Source: Adineta ricciae
Taxonomy: Eukaryota > Rotifera > Eurotatoria > Adinetida > Adinetidae
Reading direction: 5' to 3'
Assembly: GCA_905250025.1 (NCBI GenBank)
Contig: CAJNOJ010000039.1
Location: forward strand, 310,001 to 374,000
Length of the DNA stretch: 64,000 bases
In this document: one piece after another, positions 27,763 through 38,314 of the stretch
Numbering within the stretch: position 1 is the first letter of the stretch
How the letters are laid out: each line of letters begins with the position of its first letter
Notes under the pieces: model-generated
Told to the model about the DNA's origin: nothing
The model's database searches: none
What the model saw: only the letters and a program-made list of their open reading frames with translations
Program-made: the position numbers and the translations under genes

Positions 27763-28412
27763 CAGTGATATGTTTTATATTAGTGTCGAAATCATTCATT
27801 TTGCTTTTCTTCTTGTAAAACATGCTGGTGATTTCAGATTCAATAAGAAATGTCTGTAATCGATTAAAACAGATCGAAGTCCATTGATTACATTTGAATA
27901 TGTCAATAATACGATGATAAGGTCTGTCTCCTTTTTTTAAGTATGTTATATACTCCCACGTGTATTGATATAAAGCATACAAAATTCCTCCGAGATCGTA
28001 ATGATCGGATTGGTATTTCATTTTGTGTTATTTATCAACAATGGTTAATTGATGCAAACTTCTCCGAGGAATTCGATCATCCTATTCATCTTACAACTGC
28101 CTTTAAACTTATTTACATTTGAGGTTTTTCTTCTCCCTCTATTCGGTAAAGACAAAAGAAAATCAAGTGTCATCTGTATATGTAGATTAATCATTGTATT
28201 CATGCAGCTGAATGTTTCGTTTCTCTTTCTTTTCACATTCTGTATATCGTAGACAAACGAACAAGAAATCTAATATGAAAAACACAAGCATGTGAAGGTA
28301 GTTACGATGATAAGAACAAAAACGACGGAGTAATAGAAACACATTTTGCCTCACAGACTTTTCTTTTTCGCCAGCCAGACTTGCATATCCAACATCAAAC
28401 TCAATTACTCTA
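27763..28412. other. Intergenic
   Basis: About 650 bp without a recognised gene; short frames on both strands lack domain signals. Confidence 0.5.
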
Positions 28413-29223
28413 ATGGCGAATAACGTACCTATCCAATCAAAGCCTAAAAGTCAGTTACCGACGAGTAGCGGATCAATAGTAAAGACAACATCACGAAAGA
28501 CTCGTGGAGAGTTCTCTGATTACATTGCTGAAGACACTTTCAGGTAGAAAATGATTGATACGTGTGGAGATGCCTATTGTTTTCTCACTGCTCTCTTTTT
28601 CTCAGAAGAGAAACTATACGCAAAGAGGAGGAAGCACAACGAATTTGGAAAGCTAAATATGATCCATGGTTAATTGATGCATATCAAGAAGTACGATGAA
28701 GATATACATCTGTATTCTTTTTCCGTGTAAGGCCAATGATGAAATTTCTGTTAAGATGTATGAAACGATCGGCGCAAATCGTGGTATTCCTCCAGACGAT
28801 CGCGTCATCCCACTTAAACGTTCTGAATGGCAACAACCGTCGACTGTTTTACCTCCATTACATAAACGTTTGGATGGACAACGACGCAGGCGTATATTGG
28901 GCTCATTTCCTGAGACAGAAAATGATGTAAATATCGAAAACAGTATTTTTTCAAGAAAATATCCGTTTGATTGATGAGCTCCTCTATTCATGTCTTTCTC
29001 TCCAGTACATATGAGACATCTGTATTATTCCAAAGCAAATCTCTGTCTTTCCGTCAATGATTTTTCATTAACTATGATCTTTTTCTTTTCATCAAACTAG
29101 AAAATTGGCTGGCGTCTTCTACCTGAACATGCGATTGATATCTACGGTTCAAAAGCAGCAAACATTCCACCATTACCCAAACAGTACAGACTGTCTAGTT
29201 ACCCTCCTGAAAGTTTTTATTAA
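28413..29223 (+). CDS. Uncharacterised 177-aa protein, possibly ciliary
   Basis: Exons 28413-28543, 28606-28690, 28732-28926 and 29101-29223; all phases agree and the frame is open for 177 aa, so this is a real gene. I do not recognise it with certainty. The N-terminus is Ser/Thr/Lys-rich; a central helix reads RKEEEAQRIWKAKYDPWL, followed by a Pro/Arg-rich part, and the C-terminus has KIGWRLLPEHAIDIYG then a Pro/Tyr-rich tail. The IWK...W and IGWR elements are reminiscent of small microtubule-inner or ciliary proteins, but that is a weak impression. No signal peptide or membrane helix. Intron 2 is only 41 nt with an AAG acceptor. Confidence 0.7.
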
Positions 29224-29981
29224 CTACCATGCAAACTTTTTGTTTCTACACACATCAATAAACGAAAACAATCATCGTACGAATGATTCAGTGTTCGTGC
29301 ACACACGAACTCGATTGACCGTTGTGTATAATTTGTGTAACACTCTATCATTATTTAAATACAGCGTAGGAGAAGAAGAAAAAAGAAAGAAAAAGAACAT
29401 TAATATATGAAAAAGAAGCTTTTTGCCTTTTCTGTCTGTCTCTCCCTGTTGCTTGCATTTGCTTGTCCGTCTCAGTGTGTTTTTTGACAACCACGACCGA
29501 GCAATAATACTGCTACTTCTTCTGCTCGCTGTTGATCATTGTTATAAGAGAGAGGAAAAGAAGAGAGACGAACAGAAAGCAATGAAAGAGCAGAACGTGC
29601 ATTTTTTTAATGTTGAGTGTTATGTTTGCATCTGATGTAACGAGTCATACTCATGTCTATGTACATATACAAGTAGAGTTTTCATCGATTGAAACATATT
29701 TATTCATTTGCAGTTGTCGCAGATGGAATGAAAGTGATGTTCACGATTATTCATCGCATCGTTTTTCATCTGTTCTTCGTTTTCGTTCTCTCTGACCTTG
29801 ATAGATTTAAGAAGAAAAAACCCGAAGAGAATCTCAATAAAACATTTTCACTTTTTACTGCGTCTATATTTGTTAATCCGCTGTTTGATCGAATTTCTTC
29901 AATGAGTTTTTTTGCATATTGATCGTTATTTTTGTAGAATTATCTCTAATTATCGAAAACTCGTGTACTAATTGATCTACA
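29224..29981. other. Intergenic
   Basis: 758 bp without recognised gene. Confidence 0.5.
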
Positions 29982-30579
29982 ATGGGACAAAAATCGACAA
30001 AAAACAAAAAGGATCTACTCCATCTGACCGAAGAAGATGTCGATCGTTTGACGAAAAATACCACGTATTCCAAACAACAAATTCAAGACTGGCATCAAGG
30101 ATTTCTTCGGTATGACATAAAGCAAACTGTAATTGAAAACCAACATGTCGTTTCACTTTGTATTCGCCTAGTGACTGTCCAAATGGAAAACTTGATAAAA
30201 AGAAATTTTTAGAAGTCTACAAAGTATGCAAATCGCTTGTCCATTGTCATTTAGCGAAACCCTACAAAAAATGATTTCTTTTTTAGAAATTCTACCCTGA
30301 AGGCAAAGCTGAAAAGTTCTGTGGACAAGTATTCAAAACATTCGGTAGACATTAGCTCTTAACCCAGCATTATCATTTCGATAGCTTTCGATTATTAGAT
30401 TCGGATGATAATGGTTACATTGATTTCGTTGAATTTCTCATTGCGGTTAACATAACATCTCATGGTAAACACCGAGAAAAACGAAACATGCTTCGATTTC
30501 AATTGAATTCTTTGTAGGCGATGTTCGAGAAAAACTTCGATTGGCATTTGACATGTATGATATGAATAAAAACGGCAAG
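29982..30579 (+). pseudogene. Neuronal calcium sensor-like gene, 3'-truncated tandem copy
   Basis: Exons 29982-30109, 30172-30223, 30287-30344, 30399-30464 and 30518-30579 encode a recoverin/NCS-family N-terminal half: myristoylation start MGQKSTKN, then TYSKQQIQDWHQGFLRDCPNGKL, the degenerate EF1, an intact EF2 (DSDDNGYIDFVE) and the beginning of EF3 (DMYDMNKNGK). The donor after NGK is present, but no exon for the rest of EF3 and EF4 was found before the next gene; a GA microsatellite occupies the expected place (30689-30711). If the last intron is not removed, the frame ends at 30639. So it is a broken gene, or a short protein with one working EF-hand. It is clearly a paralogue of the intact gene to the right. 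Confidence 0.7.
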
Positions 30580-31455
30580 GTAATCTTATTTTTGAAGAAA
30601 TGTTCTCGTAGAGATGAGCAGAAGCAAATGACTATGTAATGTATTTTATCAATAATCGAATGAACTAAGTTGATCTCAAGGCAGAAGAGGGAGAGAGAGA
30701 GAGAGAGAGAAAACGATTCTCGAGAGGGCTTTAATGAGTCAGTCTAACAGGAAATGATGCGCCCAGTTTTCTCTTGAAAGAAAAACAACTTTGCAACTTT
30801 CACTTACGCTGCCTTCGATATCTCCGTATGAATTAAACACAAATCCTAATATTGCTTTCCTCCATTGGAAAAAATCACCTTTCTACATTTATGCTCTGAG
30901 TAAGTCATACGATCGATCATATCTAATTTCTTCTTCGCATATACAATCGAAGGTTTACGATACTCTAAATATAGAGTTAGCCATTTGCTTGCGATAGTAT
31001 CGCATCATCGCACATTATTATTGTATTATAACGTCAATGCATATGCATATATATCAATATTAGTGGTTAGTAAACCGAATACAAATTAGTTCGTATGCAT
31101 AAAACGTTTTTCGCATCATCAATAGGCAGTCGTCTTCTTTTCTTTCTGCTCGACATCGCTTGTCGTGCAAAGTTATCTGAGCTCAGAATAATTTTTGCTA
31201 ATCACATGAAAAGAGTGAATAAACGAAAAACAAAATATACAAATGATTAGATTGATATTGTCTGCACAATCGTATGTTATTCATTGTTGGCCGTGCCTGT
31301 TGTATCAAGGTATATTATGGGCCTTTATCTCGCCTTCATTCTCAATCCCTTCGCGTCATTCACTTTTTCTACACTCATCGATATTCAGTCACTCTCCGTA
31401 TACAAGACGTCCTTCGACTTAAGTTTCGCAAAGAATTATCGTTATTCTTGAATCT
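30580..31455. other. Spacer between tandem calcium-sensor genes
   Basis: 876 bp; includes the GA repeat and no convincing coding exon. A LISRQKR or VDLKAE reading at about 30670 could be a decayed EF3 exon, but the match is too weak to claim. Confidence 0.4.
30689..30711. repeat. GA dinucleotide microsatellite
   Basis: Eleven or so uninterrupted GA units. Confidence 0.9.
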
Positions 31456-32163
31456 ATGGGTAACAAAGACAGCAAGTCCGGCAGCGTGGAGTTGAACGAT
31501 GAAACGATCGAGCGTTTAACCAAAAATACGAACTATACTTCTGAACAAATTCGCCAGTGGCATGAAGCATTTCTACGTGATTGTCCCAATGGTAAACTCA
31601 CCGCGCGGCAATTTTCTGAAGTGTACAAAAAATTTTATCCAGAATTCGAAGCAGAAAAGTACAGCGCTCAAGTCTTTCGCACATTTGACTCGGATAACAG
31701 TGGTTCGATTGATTTTGTCGAGTTTCTACTTGCAGTTAACTTGAATTCGAATGGAGATGTAAAAGATAAACTCGGCTTCGCTTTTGACATTTACGATATA
31801 AATAAAGATGGAAAAGTAAGGAAAATGAAGATAAGAATCATAGACGAACAGTTCAGATTTGTTGTACAATTTGATACACGGTTTTGTTTTTATTTAGATC
31901 GACAAGAAGGAAATGACGAAGGTTATTACGGCTATCTACGATCTATTAGGTTTGTTTTGCTTCGCTGGAAGAAGTTCATGGAAGAAAATTTTTGAATTTT
32001 AGGTGAGGAGAATCGCAAAGGTGACAATTCGCCAGAAAATCGCGTGAAGAGAATAATGGAAAAATTGGATATGAATGACGATAAAAACATTTCACGCGAA
32101 GAATTCGTCGAAGGTTGTTTGAGAGACGATATACTTCGTCAATTGTTGGCACCCAATGTTTAA
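31456..32163 (+). CDS. Neuronal calcium sensor / recoverin-family EF-hand protein
   Basis: Exons 31456-31815, 31898-31949 and 32003-32163 give 190 aa, the usual NCS-1/hippocalcin length. Gly2 in MGNKDSKS fits N-myristoylation. EF1 is the degenerate CPNG type (residues 42-53); EF2 78-89 (DSDNSGSIDFVE), EF3 114-125 (DINKDGKIDKKE) and EF4 160-171 (DMNDDKNISREE) retain the acidic loop residues, although EF4 has Asn at a usual Gly position. Such proteins bind calcium, expose the lipid and regulate receptors, channels or PI4-kinase at membranes. The subfamily (NCS-1, neurocalcin, visinin-like) was not settled. Compared with the truncated paralogue, four introns in the 5' two-thirds are missing, while the intron after NGK is kept. 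Confidence 0.9.
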
Positions 32164-33458
32164 AACACGACAAGAAGTTATTGATCATCGAAAAGACACA
32201 CTTGATTTATTTTTCTAATTATCTTCATCTTATCCGTGTTTATTAAGCAGGTTCTTTTTCTTAGAGTAGATCGCTCGGTGGTTCGCTTCTTTGTACTGTC
32301 TAGTTGTATGTGTACTATAATCTAGAGTGCATACATTCGTTTGATCTCTCTATTCTCTTTGAGGACAGCGAATTACTATCATTTTCGTATGTTCTTTACT
32401 TCTTTAATAGCACTTTTCTTCTTTGTTCATTTCCATTATGTAAGTTAAGTAATGTCTTCGCAGAAACAGAAATAATAAAACAAAAACGCAAATGCCAGTA
32501 TTGATGTTCGTACCAAGATGTTCTGATAACTTTCTTTTCCTCGCGAAAGAAAACCGATCCGACAACGTTTACGAACAATGAAAATGAACGAGAGAATACT
32601 AACAGGTACGCTAACCTAGGAACACAATGATTGCTATTTATCCTATGAAAACAATAATAGTGGTGACATCATGGAACGTGACAAGAACGCTTTAGCTATC
32701 AAGTATAAGCCAACCAGGATGACATTGATTGACAAATGAGATTTTCCGAAACGTGATATATACAACAATTAGCAATGGAATCGTGCTTCCAAGAGTTTAT
32801 TTCCTTTCAAGATCGGAGATCCTGAAGAGTGCCAGAATAACCTGCTCCCACGATGAATTATTAATAATACGAAAATAGACTCATTACAGCGGCACTGTCG
32901 AAGGAGGGATGATGTTGACGGTTATCGAGTTATGAATCATTTCAGAGAATGTAATTTTAGGGACATGTTTAGCTGCAAGTACGATATGTTATTTATCAGA
33001 TGATGTACAAAGTACTCGCACTTATCTATTGTTGACAACAAATAAAAAAGACACACGATATCGTCATTCGTTTTCTAAAATAAAATTTTTCTTTCAAAGT
33101 TGACCTAACTGAATTTTTGAAATTTTGAATAATATTATTCTTATCATATGCAAACTGAATCTTATCCATTAAGTGATTCTTACGTAAACAAACAATCTAA
33201 GAAAAAAGGCGATTGTATCACTGTGCGTTTCGCCATTGACTATTTTTATCTATTTGCTTCTCATCTTTCTTTTTTTTTTCTTCTCCCGTTTTTACCTTTA
33301 CTCAAGATTTCATATACATACAACAATCGAAAAAGAAAACAATGAAGACGATAATGACAATAGAATACTTGTGAAACAAAAAAAAGCAAAACAACAGAAT
33401 CGAGTAACGACATTGACATAGAGAAGATACAAACGACAACTCATTTCTGAATTCCAGA
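32164..33458. other. Intergenic
   Basis: About 1.3 kb, AT-rich, no gene recognised on either strand. Confidence 0.5.
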
Positions 33459-36400
33459 ATGGCAACAAGCCCTCCGTCGGAAGATGGAAGTAAAGCAACG
33501 AATTGGTTCACACGGAGATTGTCTTCTAAAACGTCGAAAGCCTCGCGATCATCATCACCAATTCGGCTAACGACAGTCACAAATCCTAATTTTGTCTCGT
33601 TTAGTGATATTATACGACCGCGGCGACCAACGGAACATCAATCTAGAGTACCAGCACCAACTATGGATGAATCCCTTGTTGACATTGCTGTTAATGCTAG
33701 CTCCGATGTTTCGTCGCTAGCAGATAAATCAAGAGGAACTATAGATTTTTTTCATACTCCACCTGTAAGCTGAGGATCTCCGAGTAATTCGTCGATTTGA
33801 GAGGAATTCATTTTATTTTCCTTAGACTACCATGCCTACTGTACGCGGCAGCCATTATGAGGATTGGTCAACCATTGATTGGCTGAGTGATCAAGCCAGA
33901 GATCGTCTACGACATCAGATTATAACTCAGCAAAAGAAAGAATCTGCATGGAAACGTTTTCTTGCTTTGCATGATGCATTATCCGGATGGTTTGTAGTCT
34001 AATGACAAGAGGAACCGATTTCTTTCACTTTTGAATCATACAAATCTCGATAGGTTTTGTGTTTTGTTAATCGCCGTTAATATTGGTATCATAGCTGCGA
34101 TAGTGGACATCGGTGCTATATGGTTAGCTAATATAAAAACCGGCATTTGTCTCCCGGCGTTTTACCTGTCGCGAGAACAATGTTGTGTACGTTTTATGAC
34201 GCAAATAGTTTGCTAGTTGCTAAAACGAACGATTTTTCTTTCAGTGGACTGCGTCGAATCAAACTTACGATAAATATCAACATGTTCTTTGCGACAACTG
34301 GTATACATGGGCAAATCTGATTCGTATTGACAATGGTACTACTACCGAATACATTGTCGACTATATTGCCTATGTCTTCTTTGGTATGTTACCTACATAG
34401 GCCTATTTTTCAAACATGACCCACTCTGCATCTGTATTAGGTCTTATCTTTGCTACATTATGTGCCATACTAGTGAAAACATTTGCGCCATATGCATGTG
34501 GAAGTGGCGTTCCTGAAGTGAAAACTATTCTGTCAGGGTTTATTATTCGTGGATATCTTGGTGTCTGGACACTTTTAATCAAAAGTCTTGGAATGGTTTT
34601 AGGCACCAGTGCAAATTTATTACTTGGAAAAGAAGTATGTATGAATATGCATTGGATCTAACTGAATGGTTTCTCCCTTTGCAGGGTCCGTTTGTTCATA
34701 GTAGTTGTTGTTGTGGAAATATTTTTGCTCGCCTCTTCCCGAAATACGGTCAGAATGAAGCAAAGAAACGAGAAATTCTTTCTGCTGCAGCTGCTGCAGG
34801 CGTTTCTGTAGCATTCGGTGCGCCCATCGGTCAGTACTTCGTTTGTCTTCGTTGGCCAAAATCACTCTCCTCGTTATCTGTTTTAGGCGGCGTTTTATTC
34901 AGTTTAGAAGAAGTTTCCTACTATTTCCCGCTGAAAACTCTCTGGCGTTCCTTTTTCTGTGCCATGATTGCATCATTGATAGTGAAAATTTTGTCTCCAT
35001 TTGAAAATCAACATCTCGGATTATTCTATGTTGGCAATAGATATCGTTGGTTCTATTTTGAAATGGTTCCATTCTTTCTTCTCGGCGTCCTGGGCGGTTT
35101 ATTCGGCGCACTGTTCATCAAACTAAATCTTGCGTGGTGTCGCATCAGAAAGAAAACGCGTTTAGGACGTTATCCAGTACTGGAAGTCATTCTTGTGGCA
35201 TTAGTCACTCTTTTAGTTTCGTATCCAAATCCATTTACACGCATGTCAATGTCAGATCTGATTCGTCGACTTATATCATCATGTGAAACAGAAGATGAAA
35301 GCTTACTATGTAATTACCAACGCAATACTACATCAGCTTATGAGAAAAACGAAAGCGCAAAGCCATTATAGTAAGCTCTTTCATAGCAGCTAGAAAACGA
35401 AACAGAATGTTATCGATTGCTCAGATAGTCAGTAATAATTTATTGAGCTTTTCGAGTGGGAACATATCAGCGACGAGTGGAGAATGATTTTTACGACATT
35501 TTTTTACAGTGATTGCTTCTGCTACATTAAACGTTGTTGACATTTCTTTTTTTATCATTTATGAACTTTCATCATCTTTACAGTGGTGTTTGGTTATCTG
35601 TGGGTTTACTTTGTTCAGCTCTTGTAACTCAGACGAGTTTATTTATTTTGACATTTGGTATCAAAGTGCCTTGGTTTGTCTCCAATTTCAATGTTTAACT
35701 AAATGTAAAGTAGTATTTTTATTCTTTAGTGGTCTTTTTATTCCCTCGATGACTCTTGGTGCAATCACAGGTCGTATTGTTGGTATACTATTCGAAACTC
35801 TCGTGTATTATCAACCGAATTTCTTTCTCTTTGCTGCCGAATGCAGTACAGCAGGCGAACAGTGCGTTGTTCCTGGTTTCTATGCTGTTATCGGTGCATG
35901 TGCATTTCTTGGTGGTGTGACACGAATGACTGTCTCACTTGTAGTTATTATGGTTGAATTAACTGGTGGCCTTTCATATTCCGTTCCGTTAATGTGTGCT
36001 GCATTAGTTTCTAAATTTGTCGGTGATGCTCTCGTCGGCCAGGGTATCTATGATGCACACATTCAGTTGAATAACTATCCATATTTGGATGTCAAAGCCG
36101 AATTTGTCGATCAGACTACTGCAGTCACTGTGTTGGAAACTAAACAAGACAAAAACGAACTCATCATGCTGCCGCGTGATAGTTTGACAGTTGGAGAACT
36201 CATAAATATAATACATACGTATAAATATAATGGATATCCTGTTGTTTCGAGTCGAGAAGAAGCATCAATTATTGGTTTTGTTCTACGTCGCGATCTTCAA
36301 TTAGTTCTCGAACAACGAGCAGTTATCAATGTACAATCAAGTTTAAACACACAAATATCGTTCTCTCGTATTACACATCAATCTAATTCTATACACATTT

Positions 36401-36582
36401 ACCGTTTACTGAATCGTTCGCCGGCAACTATCACATTGGATACGCCGACAACAACAATTATTGACATGTGTAGAAAACTTGGTGCTCAAACCATCTTAGT
36501 CACAAACGAAAAAGGACATTTGGCTGGTATTCTTACTAAGAAAGATATCATAGCTTATGTAAAACAAAAGAAAATGAAATAA
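33459..36582 (+). CDS. CLCN3: ClC-3/4/5-type endosomal chloride/proton exchanger
   Basis: Nine exons: 33459-33764, 33826-33989, 34054-34186, 34245-34383, 34441-34634, 34685-34829, 34887-35370, 35584-35673, 35730-36582; frame closes to 835 aa. Family landmarks: [44 protein letters not shown] with the gating Glu at about 312, [33 protein letters not shown] with the proton-pathway Glu, [27 protein letters not shown], and two C-terminal CBS domains (about 610-835: [49 protein letters not shown]). The exchanger acidifies endosomes and lysosomes. Residue before GLFIP is Cys where Ser is usual. The frame at 35509-35583 is not coding; exon 8 begins at 35584 with [10 protein letters not shown]. ClC-3, -4 and -5 could not be told apart. 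Confidence 0.93.
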
Positions 36583-37257
36583 GTGAATAAATTGTGTTTT
36601 TCTTTTTTCCAAATTTTAATGAATACCGTCGATGACAAACTAGTGGCAATCAGAAACAGATTTTGCTCGCGGCCATACGAATAGAATTGTTTCCTATATA
36701 CCACCGGATGTTGAATGCTAGTCATTGTGAACTTGTCTGAAGCAGCCATTCTTCGCATTGATATTCAGTGATGCTTGAATGAGTGATGAGAGGCATTCGA
36801 TAGGAGAACAGGAACGAGTACTGGATTGGTATGAACGATCTTCCTTCATTTTTTCTCATTGATTATAACTCATAGGGACATGTTAGAGAGCGCGATTTTG
36901 GTTTTGTCAATGAAAAATACCTTCTGACATCAAGAAAGTACAACAGGAAGCTAGAGGCATGTTTTTGAAAGCTCATTACTTGGCACTCATGACTACTACG
37001 AATTTCTTTTTCTTTTTTCTTTCTCTCCCTCTCTCCCTCCATTCCTCCCTCCCTGTCTCTGTCTCTCTTTCTCTGAGCTCAAAGATAATATATAATGGAA
37101 ACAAAAAAATTGTGATAACAGATAAGCAAAAGTAACGTTCTCCGGAATCCGCTTGTCGTTAAGCTGCGCAGGATTGAATTTCTATTGACGAGACATTTTC
37201 TTTCTAACACAGGTCGTCTATTTCCATTTTATTGCTGGTTATTCGATTCAAAAACAA
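36583..37257. other. Intergenic with polypyrimidine tract
   Basis: No gene seen. A run of almost pure C and T spans about 37008-37076, upstream of the neuropeptide-like gene. Confidence 0.5.
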
Positions 37258-37615
37258 ATGATGCCTTCACTTCGTCACCAATTGATGATCTTATTCTCTC
37301 TCTTCGCTTGTTTCATTTGCTTTGTTCATAGTTCACAAACGGTAGGTGATTGTTCTCATTTATAATTTATCGACGTTTTTTTCCTAGAATCTCAATGAAC
37401 AATATGGACAGGAGAACAATCATGTTCCGAGTCAAGATGCCGCTGCTGCTACTCGACTCGAAATACTTAAACAAATCTTAAGTCGTCGAAGTTTGTACGA
37501 CCCTGCCTTCGGTGACTCATGGTCCGATTCTTTCAGAAAACGTAATCTATTCGACCCAGCCTACAGTGACTGGTCAAATAGCTTTAAACGATCTAATCAA
37601 CAAGCACAGCAATAA
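37258..37615 (+). CDS. Putative secreted neuropeptide precursor with two related peptides
   Basis: Exons 37258-37341 and 37388-37615 encode 103 aa; the 46-nt intron is in phase 0 just after the signal peptide. Residues 1-26 form a typical signal peptide (hydrophobic LMILFSLFACFICFVHS). After a spacer rich in Gln/Asn/Ala come SRR, peptide 1 SLYDPAFGDSWSDSF, RKR, peptide 2 NLFDPAYSDWSNSF, KR, and the tail SNQQAQQ. The two peptides are clearly repeats of one another and each is bracketed by dibasic cleavage sites, which is the layout of prepropeptides cut by prohormone convertases. No Gly precedes the cleavage sites, so C-terminal amidation is not expected; each would end in free Phe. I do not recognise the peptide family. 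AATAAA at 37660-37665. Confidence 0.82.
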
Positions 37616-37659
37616 AACAAATACTTTTCCTTGATTGTTTCATTTTCGACTAAGTTATT

Positions 37660-37665
37660 AATAAA
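37660..37665 (+). promoter_or_regulatory. Polyadenylation signal AATAAA
   Basis: 45 nt after the stop codon of the peptide precursor. Confidence 0.5.
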
Positions 37666-38314
37666 CACAATATCGATTAATCATGAGAAATGAAAAGAAA
37701 ACATAACAACTTTTATTTGTTTATCATAAAAGAAAAGAAATATGAGACGATTCTTCATTTTATCTCATTGCCTTTGTGTTGTGCGTCGTTCAGTTTCTAT
37801 GAATCTGCTTGTACAATAAAACGCGGATCAATCGAGTAAAAAACACAGCGACGTCGAAAGAAAAAAATAGAATTCTTCTATATGTTTTGCATCCACTATT
37901 ATACAGCAAATATCACATCGCGAGAAAACGAGAGCGTATACTACCAGCAGAGCAATGTTTGAACATAGTTCAATACACTGTTCTTCGAGGGAGGAAAAGC
38001 GGCCGAACAACAAAAAGAAGACAAAATGTGAAGTGATCATCTGCTATGCAGAACTACGAAGATGAGAAAAAGAAACGAGATGAAGTAATAGTAAGATATG
38101 TACATGTGTTCAAACGAAAACAACGAATAGCCGTATTTCTAATCGATCAAGAAACGAAAATGAGAGAGAGCAGCAGCAGGAGTAATTAGTCGACACGAAA
38201 AAAAAGAAACAAACCAAGAAAAAGAACAGATGAAAGACACACACAGAAATAAACATACAGATTATAGAAAACAAAACACAAGATTTTTTTATCCTGAAGT
38301 TCATTTTTACATTC
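37666..38314. other. Intergenic (convergent gene ends)
   Basis: About 650 bp of AT-rich DNA between convergent genes; no coding signal. Confidence 0.5.

Noticed and set aside
35509-35583. Open stretch before ClC exon 8
   Set aside because: Wrong phase for the preceding exon and no ClC similarity; starting at 35584 in the other frame restores the conserved helix.
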